A DNA stretch of 64,000 bases from contig JALJCQ010000030.1 of NCBI GenBank assembly GCA_023091665.1, forward strand, positions 2,544,501 to 2,608,500. The letters are read 5' to 3'. Positions 20,933 to 30,124 of the stretch are shown here, one piece after another. Both the position numbers and the translations under genes were made by a program. The notes beneath the pieces were generated by a model. That model was not told the DNA's origin. It worked only from the letters and a program-made list of their open reading frames with translations, and ran no database searches. The stretch comes from Pythium myriotylum. Lineage: Eukaryota > Oomycota > Peronosporomycetes > Pythiales > Pythiaceae. The first letter of the stretch is position 1; every line of letters starts with the position of its first letter.

Positions 20933-23179
20933 ATGGCTCGCGCGCCCACGGGGAAGCAGTCGCGCGGCGACGGAGGCGAGCGCGCGGGCGTCGCGGCGCA
21001 GATGCAGCGCCTGCGCGAGGAGCTCGTCTCGTCTCTGTCCTCCACCATCTCCGACACGATCGAGGCCGTCTGCGAAGGCTACGAGGAGCGCCTCGCGCTC
21101 GCCGCCCAGTCGCTGCAGTCGCAGTCGGCCCACGGCGGCCCCGCCAACCCCCGCGGCAAAGGGCGCGCGAACGGGAAGATGCAGCTGGACGACGACGCCG
21201 CTATCCCGGCGGACTACGACCAATACTACAGCATCTGCAACCAGCTCGTGGCGTACATCGCCGCCAACATGGCGACCTCGCCCGACTTCAAGCAGCAGAT
21301 GGACCGCATCATCCTGGCGTGCCACAGCAATGCCTCCGAGGCTGTGCTCAGCTCCGTCGTGACCAAGAAGCTCTGGTTCCACAAGCGCGGCGGGAACGCG
21401 GCGGACCTCGAAGAGGCCGAGGACGACGACGACGACGACGTTGTCGAGATGCGCGTCAAACCGTCGTCATCGCGCGTGAAGGCTCAACACACGGCGACAT
21501 CAGTCGCTCACCGTGGGACGAAGAGGCGTGCGTCCGCCCCACCCTCACCTCCTCCTCCACCAACTCGAAGTGCAAGAGTCAAGTCACCCTTGAGAAAACG
21601 CGCTCGGAAAGACTCAGTTGGACGCAAATCACGGTATGCAGCGAGCGACGAGTCGGAAGAAGAAGAGGAGGAAGAAGTCATCGTGCGAAAGCCAAGGCGC
21701 CGCACTTCGCGCATTAATTATAGCGAGGAGGAAGTTGAGGAGGAAGATGACGAAGATGACGACGAAGCCGTAACGCCCGCCGCACAACCACACTACGGGC
21801 AGGCTGATGAGCTGCTCAACTTCAAGGACGCTATTGGAGACATGTGCTACGCTGACCGGCGCACGCCCGCGCAGACGCGATTCTTCAAGGACAGACTACG
21901 CAAGGCCATTGAATTCGTAGATGCGCAACTGTGCAAGCCCCCGAAGGGCAAAGTGTGCGGCTGGGAGTGCGTTAAGATCCGTCGACAAATGTGTAACCGC
22001 GATTTGCCATGTCGGAACAAGATTTGCCGTCTCTGGCATGACGTCGAGGCCCACACTGATCGCTGCCAGAACTCTCACTGTGAGTTCCGTATCCGCGTCA
22101 TGCTGCGTGAGACTATGTATAAGATCGATCACAAGAAGGCTGAGCTACAGCAATTTCGGAACGAGTTGCACGCCAAGGAGAAGGCACTGCAAGAACTTAA
22201 GAATGAACACCTACCCGACCGCGAGAACTTCGTAGAGCGACGTCTGCTAGACAACGAGATTGGGGAGCTGGAATCGGAGATTGATAAGGCAGAGAAGGAC
22301 ATTGGAGTCTTCAAGGCGACGAAGAAAACGTATTGGGCAACTCTGAACGAGATCGGCATTACGAAAGACGACGATGTGAATGACCAATTTCCAGAGTTCA
22401 TGGGACACTACATGGAGAAAAAGGCTGTTGCCAAGAAAAAGAAGACTGGTAAGAAGTCGCGCAATAACGATGCGCATGTACTGACTGGGGCGTTAACTGC
22501 TTCATCGACGTCGCGGACGGATAGGAGCCGTCGACGCCTGAGCGCCGATGCAAGCGCATCTCCCGTTGCCCCATCTCCTCAAAGACGCGAAAGAATTACT
22601 CGTCGTAGTACACAGCAGTCCCTCAAGGTTATGAGCAACGGTGTGATCGAACTCGACGATGATGAGGATGAAGACGAAGCCCCTGATGACGAAGAATCGA
22701 AAACTGATCGAAGTGCTGAGTATGATGATGATGCTACACCGTCACGTCCTGCCGACGCAGAAGACAGCAACCCCCAGGCAACTGCCAGTGAAGCTTCCCA
22801 TGGAAACGCCGATGGCACGAGGGATTCAAATGACCAAGATGTCGGTGATGCGGCAGAGGAAGCCAAGTTGGATAAGACGGACGAGGATGATAGTGACAAC
22901 GCAGCTCAACCCGAAAGCGATGCGGCGAATTCAAGCACGAATAATGAGCCTCAATCCGCTGATTATGTGATTGAACCTTCTGATGCGGGGCAACCAGCAG
23001 ATCCGGCAAGCACAAAAGACCAATCTGAGTCGTCTTCAAAGAGCAACTCAGCTCTAGAAGCTTTCAACGAAGTCATCGCTTCGTCGTCGGCACTAGCCCA
23101 AGAGGAGGCCTCGTTCGCTGGGGACGTTCCCACGGAGAAAGCGACTACCGATGAGAATGGTCCTCTTCTCCCGTTTTGA
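20933..23179 (+). CDS. Acidic nuclear protein with CCCH-like zinc finger
   Basis: Single-exon gene of 748 residues; the family is not recognised. The N-terminal 130 residues are helical. They are followed by a poly-Asp/Glu run, a basic stretch that looks like a nuclear localisation signal (KSPLRKRARKDSVGRKSR) and another acidic run. The only compact domain lies at about residues 285-400: Cys/His residues in CGWEC, then C-x5-C-x4-C-x3-H (MCNRDLPCRNKICRLWH), then H-x3-C-x4-C, followed by a long charged coiled coil. The C-x5-C-x4-C-x3-H spacing is that of Nab2/ZC3H14 poly(A)-binding fingers, so RNA binding is possible but unproven. The last 230 residues are a disordered Asp/Glu/Ser tail. Confidence 0.75.
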   Translation: MARAPTGKQSRGDGGERAGVAAQMQRLREELVSSLSSTISDTIEAVCEGYEERLALAAQSLQSQSAHGGPANPRGKGRANGKMQLDDDAAIPADYDQYYSICNQLVAYIAANMATSPDFKQQMDRIILACHSNASEAVLSSVVTKKLWFHKRGGNAADLEEAEDDDDDDVVEMRVKPSSSRVKAQHTATSVAHRGTKRRASAPPSPPPPPTRSARVKSPLRKRARKDSVGRKSRYAASDESEEEEEEEVIVRKPRRRTSRINYSEEEVEEEDDEDDDEAVTPAAQPHYGQADELLNFKDAIGDMCYADRRTPAQTRFFKDRLRKAIEFVDAQLCKPPKGKVCGWECVKIRRQMCNRDLPCRNKICRLWHDVEAHTDRCQNSHCEFRIRVMLRETMYKIDHKKAELQQFRNELHAKEKALQELKNEHLPDRENFVERRLLDNEIGELESEIDKAEKDIGVFKATKKTYWATLNEIGITKDDDVNDQFPEFMGHYMEKKAVAKKKKTGKKSRNNDAHVLTGALTASSTSRTDRSRRRLSADASASPVAPSPQRRERITRRSTQQSLKVMSNGVIELDDDEDEDEAPDDEESKTDRSAEYDDDATPSRPADAEDSNPQATASEASHGNADGTRDSNDQDVGDAAEEAKLDKTDEDDSDNAAQPESDAANSSTNNEPQSADYVIEPSDAGQPADPASTKDQSESSSKSNSALEAFNEVIASSSALAQEEASFAGDVPTEKATTDENGPLLPF

Positions 23180-23603
23180 TCCAGCTCCGTCGATTGTTTG
23201 TAGTGCATGACTACTCTTGGTCCATAATTGAAGATGAGATTGGATTATGTCATTCTGAGGCAGAGTCCTGTATTCTGTACTGGCTGGAATCCAGTGGAGA
23301 CTCATTCAGCAGATTGCAGCTGTGAATCTCAAGAATCCACATCAGCACGTCTTGAGTAGAGAAAGGCGCCAGCCGTTTTAGGTGGGTCTCGTCCGGATGA
23401 GTTATTGTAATGAGCCTCGAGCAAACTGCCCTTCGAAAAGTTTGACCAAGATCTCGTGGAGTTCCAGCGATCGGAAGCTCGACTCGCAGCTCCAGCTCAT
23501 TCGTAACAAGTGGATTTTTTTGTTTGCATCTCTCACGATTGGAGATGAGGCGGTGCATATCACACTTTGGAATGGTCGCCAGTCGATAGCATAATTTGTA
23601 CAG
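23180..23603. other. Intergenic region upstream of TKL kinase
   Basis: Holds the 3' flank of the CCCH gene and the promoter region of the kinase. A 139-codon minus-strand frame (23250-23669) runs through it and into the kinase first exon, but has no recognisable domain and I do not call it. Confidence 0.4.
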
Positions 23604-25892
23604 ATGTTGTGGCTGGACCCTGATATGGGCCGACGGTCCACATGGAAGCTTCAGTGGAACAGCAATCAAATGGAATCCAGCTGGAAGTTCGCCTTGGCTG
23701 TGCTCCTCCCAGGGCTTCGATACTCAAAGCTTGCTGCAAAGCCATTTCTTGAGTCGACGCACAAGCAGTCACGAGTGTTGGCGACGACGGCACGGACAAA
23801 CAGCGGCAGAGGCGCCATGTCAACATCAAGGGCATTGCGAGTTGCCAGCAACGACAACTGCACATCTGTCGGCTTGTCGACTACACCGACCCAAACAGTT
23901 TTGCTGCGCGATCCGGCCAAAGCCGACGGGGCCCTCATTGTTGACCCTTCGTGCCACGTGACGGAGATCGGTGTGCCGGCGACGAAAGAGAAGACCTTGA
24001 GCCTACCAGAGCGCGGCATTGAGCAAGTTTTGTCGGTGCCAGTTGTCGCGAACCTCGATTTAAGAGGAAATAGGCTCAAATCGTTTGACTTCTCGAACGA
24101 AACCCATGTTCAGAATTTGTACGTCAAATCATCCTGTGGTGTCACTTCCACCAGCGGTTGCTAATGTGCTGTATGGCGCTCAGAACACTAGCGGAAAACG
24201 ACATCGACACGCTATGGGACTCATCATTACCTCCATTTCTTCGCATACTGTGCGTTACGATGCTTGCACTTGTCGAAGACCGCGAGCACACCACTCACAG
24301 CGTTCAATATTTGCTTTTGCAGCGACATTAGCGGCAACTCTATCCAGTCTGTGTCTGGCATTTATCTCCCTGATACAATGGAGCTTCTCAACATCAGCAG
24401 ATGCTCACTCACTGCGATCCAAGGGTTGAGATTGCCTGTGAACCTGGCTGCACTGGATCTGACTGGCAATTCGTTGGGCGAGGTGGAAATTCGTCAATCC
24501 GACGTTGAGGTCCTCACGCGTTTAGAAACCACTCTACCAGTCATTCAAGACCTGCAATGCTCAACCCCGAACGCGACAATGATTGAAATCCGAGACTCAA
24601 GTGTCGTTTGCGTGATCCCGGACGAGACGTTCGAGGCGCTCTACGGATCAACGCAAGTTGCGACGGTGCCAGCACCAAAGACCGCAGGACTGAGCACGAA
24701 ACAGTCCAATGATCACCGGACGATGCTTATCATTGTGTTAGTCGCTGGCTCGTGTGTGCTAGCCATCGTTCTGTTTATTGGATATCGGGCCTTCCGAGGA
24801 AAGTACGATTTCACAACTTCGTTCAGAAGCCGTCGGCGGGGCCAAGTGCGCCAGAAAAATGAACCGAAATCCTCTGGAGGAGTGTACGTATCCTCTGACA
24901 CTGGTGAACGCCCGTTCGGATTCCCTATGGAGTATTTTGAAGACGACGACGTTCGATTTGACGCAGAGCTCGCCAAGTACCGGATTCCGAAAGACGAAAT
25001 CACGAAGAAGAAAGTGATCGCCCGCGGCGGGTTCGGCGTTGTGTATCTGGCGAGGTACCGCGGCATGCAAGTTGCTGTGAAACAGCTCCAGCGAGATCGG
25101 ATGCGGTACCGCACACTGGAACACTTCATGACTGAAATCCGGCTCCTGGCAAGTTTGAACCACCCTCACGTTGTCGGATTCCTTGGTGTCTCCTGGTCGA
25201 CGCTCCATAATCTTGCTGTTGTGCTGGAGTTCTTACCCCGTGGAGATCTGTACTCTTTCCTTAGGAAGGAGCGGAAGGCAGCCATTCGGCCGAAAATGGG
25301 CACAACGACTAAGTTTGGTTGGTTCACACCATCGTCTGGGAAGACTGAGCTTCCGACAAAAGCGGCATTAGCATCAGATATCGCAGACGCGCTTGCGTAC
25401 TTACACAGCATGCAAGCTCCGATCATTCATCGTGACCTTAAGTCCAAGAACGTGCTCCTTGCGCACGATTTTCGAGCCAAGCTCACTGACTTCGGCATTA
25501 GCCGCACACAGAATCTAGAAGAAACCATGACGCGCGAGGTTGGCACCGTCGCGTGGATTGCTCCTGAAGTTTTGAAGGGAGCCCGCTACACAGAGAAGGC
25601 AGATATTTATTCGTATGGTGTGCTCCTCACAGAACTCGATACGTGCCACTCGCCGTACACATTAGGGTTTGAAGAGACACCCAAGCGGACCAACACTTGG
25701 ATTGCATCGAAGGTTAGCTCGGGTGAACTGCAGCCCGTTTTGCTAGAGAGCTGCCCAACGCCAGTGCGAGAACTTACACTTCGATGCTTGAGTTTTGATG
25801 CCGAAGCTCGACCGAGTGCTATGGAAATCGTGGTATGTCTCGAGGAAATGGTGCTGCGAGCTAGTAGTTCACGGCCATCAATGCTGTCATGA
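23604..25892 (+). CDS. LRR-transmembrane TKL receptor-like kinase (kinase 1)
   Basis: Type I membrane protein with an extracellular LRR region and a cytoplasmic tyrosine-kinase-like Ser/Thr kinase. Exon 1 (23604 to about 24119) ends in an LRR (ANLDLRGNRLKSFDF). A small exon at about 24181-24250 encodes another repeat. The main exon from about 24327 holds further LRRs (DISGNSIQSV, LDLTGNSLGEV), a TM helix (TMLIIVLVAGSCVLAIVLF), a basic stop-transfer segment and the kinase. Kinase motifs are ARGGFGVVY, VAVKQL, HRDLKSKN, DFGIS, WIAPEVL and a GVLLTELDT helix. The start could instead be the ATG at 23670 (MESSWKFALAVLL), which gives a better hydrophobic leader. It resembles kinases 2 and 3 in layout but is clearly diverged. 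Its stop overlaps the stop of the convergent gene. Confidence 0.85.
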
Positions 25893-26591
25893 AGAAACCC
25901 TCCAAATGAGCACGTCGGATGTTCTCGAAGGTGGGAAACGCCTCACAAAAGAGGGATCTCGGATAACAATCCACGCTTGTTCATGTGTGGCAAGGTTGCG
26001 AGCATAGTTGACGCAATCTGCACACATATCTCGATCTACAACGATCACGAGTCGATCCCAATAAACCTTTCGGCCATTAGCTGGGTTATGGCAATCCAAC
26101 TTGAGTACAATATCCATGAGCTTTTGCTTCTCAGCGTGGCACCAGTTCAAGAAGAAGCTACGGCTGTTGAGTACTGGAGGTCGTATCTCGCCGCTCTTAG
26201 TGCGTTCGACGACGTATTCGTGCCCGATCGTCTTGATGCTTCGGGCAACCGCAAGGCTCAGCTCTCTTTGCGGTAGATAGCCTTCGACGGAGGCAAATGC
26301 ACCAAATCCGCTCTTGGCTCTTCCATTCAGCAAGTCGTCCAATACAATGTCTCGCTCTCTGTCCTCCGCGACGCCCAGTGCAACATCATTTGACGTCTCG
26401 GCCCAACTCGTGGAGACGCGTCGGGAGCTGGTGAAAGTGGCTGCCGACGGCTGCGCGCTGACGAAGTCCAGATACTCCGCGACTTTGTCCACCTGTCGGT
26501 CGTGGTCCCACTCGAAGAACGTGGCGGCTTCGGCCTGCGTGAGGAAGTCCTTGAAGCTGAAGTACGTCGGGGTCGCCACTGCGCTATCCAT
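25887..26591 (-). CDS. Cytidine-deaminase-fold protein (HAE / CxxC-like)
   Basis: Single-exon protein of 234 residues starting MDSAVATPTYFSFKDF. The C-terminal half has the zinc-site pattern of the deaminase superfamily: CHAEKQKLMD supplies His and the catalytic Glu, and DRDMCADCVNYAR supplies two Cys as C-x2-C, separated by a beta strand (RLVIVVDRD). The spacing and the HAEKQ form resemble DYW-like and fungal/oomycete deaminase families rather than housekeeping cytidine or tRNA deaminases. No signal peptide is seen. The substrate cannot be told from the sequence. The N-terminal 100 residues have no recognised domain. Confidence 0.65.
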   Translation of the reverse strand: MDSAVATPTYFSFKDFLTQAEAATFFEWDHDRQVDKVAEYLDFVSAQPSAATFTSSRRVSTSWAETSNDVALGVAEDRERDIVLDDLLNGRAKSGFGAFASVEGYLPQRELSLAVARSIKTIGHEYVVERTKSGEIRPPVLNSRSFFLNWCHAEKQKLMDIVLKLDCHNPANGRKVYWDRLVIVVDRDMCADCVNYARNLATHEQAWIVIRDPSFVRRFPPSRTSDVLIWRVSS

Positions 26592-27003
26592 CTGCGCCTC
26601 GTTGGTGTGAGCTGGCTGCGACGTGTGAGCAACTGTGTAACCCCGCCACGTAACCCTGAACCCGCGGTTCGCAACGAACTGACCCGGTCCAGACCTGCGA
26701 CCCGGTTAGAAGCCTGATCACTTTTCACAGGGTCGGGCACTGCCGTCAGCACTTGAGAATACAACAAACCCTAACCCCTGACGTGCATCTTCCAAACTCA
26801 ACTTCAACGGCGCACGCCGACACAGTTGGATTTCCGCCAATCACCACCGCATTTACTCTATTTCAGCGAATCGTCGCTGTCAAAGTCTGTTTTATCGACC
26901 AATCGCGTGCGTTTGCTCGCGACCCACACATGCAGACGCCGGCCGTGTTGGCTGCTGAGCAGATCCCTCCATTCGTCGACAGATCTCCTCGCGCGCATTC
27001 CCC
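26592..27003. promoter_or_regulatory. Divergent intergenic promoter, deaminase-like / AASS
   Basis: 412 bp between divergent starts. Near the AASS side there are CCAAT elements at about 26838 (GCCAATCACC) and 26900 (ACCAATCGC). On the other side lies a run of Pro/Arg-coding-like GC sequence (CCCGCGGTTCGC, about 26660). No coding region is supported. Confidence 0.4.
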
Positions 27004-30000
27004 ATGAGCAAGTGCGTCGGCATCGTGCGCGAGGTCTACAACAAGTGGGAGCGCCGCGTGCCGCTCACGCCCGCGCACGTCAAGCAGCTCGTGGCCAAGG
27101 GCGTCGCCGTCGTCATCCAGCCGTCCAACGCGCGCGTCTTCCCCGATGAGCAGTACGCGCTCGCCGGCGCCACCGTCTCGGACGACCTCTCGGCCGCCAG
27201 CGTCATCGTCGGCGTCAAGCAGGTGCCCGTGGACCAGCTCCTGCCCGAGAAGACCTACATGTTCTTCAGCCACACCATCAAGGCCCAGCCCGAGAACATG
27301 GAGCTGCTCGACACGGTGCTCCAGAAGAAGATCACGCTCATCGACTACGAGTGCATCACCGAGGACGGCGATCGAGGCGGCAAGCGGCTCATCGCCTTTG
27401 GCGGAAACGCCGGACGAGCAGGCATGGTGGCTGGTTTCCGCGGCGTCGGAGAGCGCCTCATCAACATGGGCTACTCGACGCCGTTCGTCAACGTCGGCTC
27501 GGCCTACATGTACACCGACCTCGAGCGCGCCAAGGAGGCCGTCGAGTACGCTGGCAAGAAGATCAAGACGGATGGACTGCCGACGGATCTCTCCCCAATG
27601 ACCTTTGTGTTCACGGGCAACGGCAACGTCTCCAAGGGCGCGCAAGAGATCTTCCGTCTCATGCCGCACCAGATGGTCGATCCGTCTGAGCTACCCAACC
27701 TCCCGCGCGACAACCGCGTGCTCTACGGCACGGTCGTCGAAAGCGAGGATATGGTGCGTCTCAAGGACGGCAACAACGCGCAACGTATCTCCCGCGAGGA
27801 TTACTACCGCCACCCACATCTCTACGAGGGCAAGTTCCACGAAACCATCGCGCCGTACACGTCGATGCTTGTCAACTGCATGTACTGGGATGATCGCTAC
27901 CCGCGCTTGCTCACGCGCCAGCAGCTCGAAGACCTGCGTGCTAGCGGCAACAAGAAGCTCATCGGCATTGCAGACATCTCCTGCGACGTTGGTGGCAGCG
28001 TCGAGTTTCTCGAGTATGCAACCGAGATCGAGCGCCCATTTGCTCTCTACGATGTACGCGAGAAGAAGATGAAGGACGATCTTGAAGGAGATGGCGTCAT
28101 GATGATGTCGGTCGACATTTTGCCGAGCGAGCTGGCGCGTGAGTCGAGTCAACAATTCGGCGATAAGCTCGTGAGCTACATGGACGTACTTGCGGGAGTT
28201 GACGCGCGCAAGCCCCTCAAGGCGCAGAAGCAGCTGCCAAAGGAGTTGCTTGGCGCATGCATCGCCAGTAATGGCATCTTGACGCCGCAGTACGAGTACA
28301 TTCATCGTATGCGAGCTGAGCGCGACCGTAGCCGCAATTTCCAGTACATCAGCGAGAAGGCGAAGGTTGCCGGAAGCACGTGCTTGCGCCTTGACGGCCA
28401 CCTCTTTGACACGGGCCTCATCAATCAGGTCCTGAATGTCATCGAGAAGCACGATGGTGGATTCCACCTCGTTGATTGCCAGGTGAGACCCAACTTCTTG
28501 GATGCAACTAGTGCTAGTGTTTCCAGTGCAATTGTGCAAATCAGCATGAGCACACGTGAAGAGCTTGATACTATCATCTCCAAGATCAAGACTCTGTCTG
28601 AGATCGTCCCGGGCGCAAACGCGACCGTGACCGAGCTACCCGACTTTTGCGGCCTCGATTACTCGAAGACGATCCGTAAAGATACCGCAGCCCGTACGGC
28701 TGAGGTTTTCAACACTACAGTCAAGTCGGAGGAGAAGCGCAAGGTTGTGTGTCTGGGAGCTGGCCTGGTCGCAGCGCCGTTGGTGGAGTACCTTTCTCGT
28801 GAGACGAAAAATGAGTTGAACATCGTGTCGGCTGTCGAAGGCGAAGCGAGCCGAATGTATCGCAAGTTTGGACGTGGAAACGTCAAGCCGCATACAATCA
28901 ATGTGTCTAACGATAAGGCGAATCTGGAGAAGCTCTGCGCCGATGCAGACTGCGTAGTGTCGCTGCTGCCTGCGACTATGCACGTCGACATTGCCAAAAT
29001 CTGTCTTGATCACAACACGCCACTGGTCACCGCAAGCTACATCTCTCCTGAGATGAAGCAACTCCATGATCGCGCCAAGCAGGCTGGTGTTCCCATCCTG
29101 TGTGAACTTGGTCTCGATCCGGGCATGGACCACATGAGCGCAATGAAGGTCATTGATGAAGTGAAGGCGAATGATGGCAAGATTGTGTCTTTCTCCTCCG
29201 TCTGTGGTGGGCTGCCCGCCCCTGAAGCCGCTGATAACGCTATCGGCTACAAGTTCAGCTGGAGTCCGCGCGGTGTCCTCATGGCAGCTCTGAACTCAGC
29301 GCTTTACAAGAAGAATGGACAAACTATCAGCGTTGCTGGTGAAGACTTGCTCAAGAGCAACGAACGCGTCAACTTCTTACCAGCGTTTGCGCTAGATCAA
29401 ATCCCCAACCGAAACTCAATCCCGTACGGCGACATCTACGGTATCCCGGATGCACACTCGATTTTCCGTGGCACGCTGCGCTACGCTGGTTGCTGTGAAA
29501 TCCTCTACCAACTGCGTCAGTTCGGACTCTTTGAGACGGACTCAAGTGTGGCGCAGCCGTCGACTTGGCCAGAACTCATCCGCTCACTCGCGGCCAAGTC
29601 CAACTACAAGCTCCGTCCTGATGCTGAGTCTTTCCTTCACTGGCTGGGTGTCTACGATGCCAATACGCCGTTCATCAAGGGCGCGTCCATCATCGACACG
29701 TTCTGCACTCTGCTTCAGGCAAAGCTGGCGTATCAGCCGGGCGAGCGCGATATGGCGATCATGCACCACGAGTTTGGCGTTGAATACGCCAATGGAAAGA
29801 AGGAGAAGCGCACGTCGACGTACGTTGGCTATGGCTCGGAGGCCGGCGACACGATCATGGCCAAGACAGTTGGCGTGACAGCGGCCATTGGCGTGCAGAT
29901 GATTCTGCAGGACGCCGTCCAGGGGCGCGGCGTGCTGACGCCCACGACGCCTGACATTTACAGCCCTGCGCTTGCTCGTTTGGAAGCTGAGGGCATCCGC

Positions 30001-30030
30001 TTCACCGAGAAGATCTTGCCGGTTGAGTAA
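27004..30030 (+). CDS. AASS: Bifunctional lysine-ketoglutarate reductase / saccharopine dehydrogenase
   Basis: Catalyses the first two steps of lysine breakdown: lysine plus 2-oxoglutarate to saccharopine, then saccharopine to glutamate and aminoadipate semialdehyde. A single exon of 1,008 residues, about the length of animal AASS. Residues 1-430 form the alanine-dehydrogenase-like LKR half (GIVREVYNKWERRVPLTP, FPDEQYALAGA, FFSHTIKAQ, LIDYECI, FVFTGNGNVSKGAQEI). A spacer follows with a homologue of the regulatory linker (ILPSELARESSQQFG...). The SDH half runs from about 580 (VVCLGAGLVAAPLVEYLSR) to the end (CELGLDPGMDHMSAMKVID, VCGGLPAPEAAD, IFRGTLRYAG, DTIMAKTVGVT). No obvious mitochondrial presequence is seen from this ATG; an upstream spliced leader is possible. 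Confidence 0.95.
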   Translation: MSKCVGIVREVYNKWERRVPLTPAHVKQLVAKGVAVVIQPSNARVFPDEQYALAGATVSDDLSAASVIVGVKQVPVDQLLPEKTYMFFSHTIKAQPENMELLDTVLQKKITLIDYECITEDGDRGGKRLIAFGGNAGRAGMVAGFRGVGERLINMGYSTPFVNVGSAYMYTDLERAKEAVEYAGKKIKTDGLPTDLSPMTFVFTGNGNVSKGAQEIFRLMPHQMVDPSELPNLPRDNRVLYGTVVESEDMVRLKDGNNAQRISREDYYRHPHLYEGKFHETIAPYTSMLVNCMYWDDRYPRLLTRQQLEDLRASGNKKLIGIADISCDVGGSVEFLEYATEIERPFALYDVREKKMKDDLEGDGVMMMSVDILPSELARESSQQFGDKLVSYMDVLAGVDARKPLKAQKQLPKELLGACIASNGILTPQYEYIHRMRAERDRSRNFQYISEKAKVAGSTCLRLDGHLFDTGLINQVLNVIEKHDGGFHLVDCQVRPNFLDATSASVSSAIVQISMSTREELDTIISKIKTLSEIVPGANATVTELPDFCGLDYSKTIRKDTAARTAEVFNTTVKSEEKRKVVCLGAGLVAAPLVEYLSRETKNELNIVSAVEGEASRMYRKFGRGNVKPHTINVSNDKANLEKLCADADCVVSLLPATMHVDIAKICLDHNTPLVTASYISPEMKQLHDRAKQAGVPILCELGLDPGMDHMSAMKVIDEVKANDGKIVSFSSVCGGLPAPEAADNAIGYKFSWSPRGVLMAALNSALYKKNGQTISVAGEDLLKSNERVNFLPAFALDQIPNRNSIPYGDIYGIPDAHSIFRGTLRYAGCCEILYQLRQFGLFETDSSVAQPSTWPELIRSLAAKSNYKLRPDAESFLHWLGVYDANTPFIKGASIIDTFCTLLQAKLAYQPGERDMAIMHHEFGVEYANGKKEKRTSTYVGYGSEAGDTIMAKTVGVTAAIGVQMILQDAVQGRGVLTPTTPDIYSPALARLEAEGIRFTEKILPVE

Positions 30031-30124
30031 GCTGTCGTTGCTAGCTGTCAGATCGAAGTCTAGTTGCGACAAATCACAGTATCTTCGTCTTTGGCCCACG
30101 CGATCCGTAAAGACTGTTCATCAC

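Noticed and set aside
23250..23669. 139-codon minus-strand open frame between the CCCH gene and kinase 1
   Set aside because: No recognisable domain, no homologous neighbour, and it overlaps the kinase first exon on the other strand.
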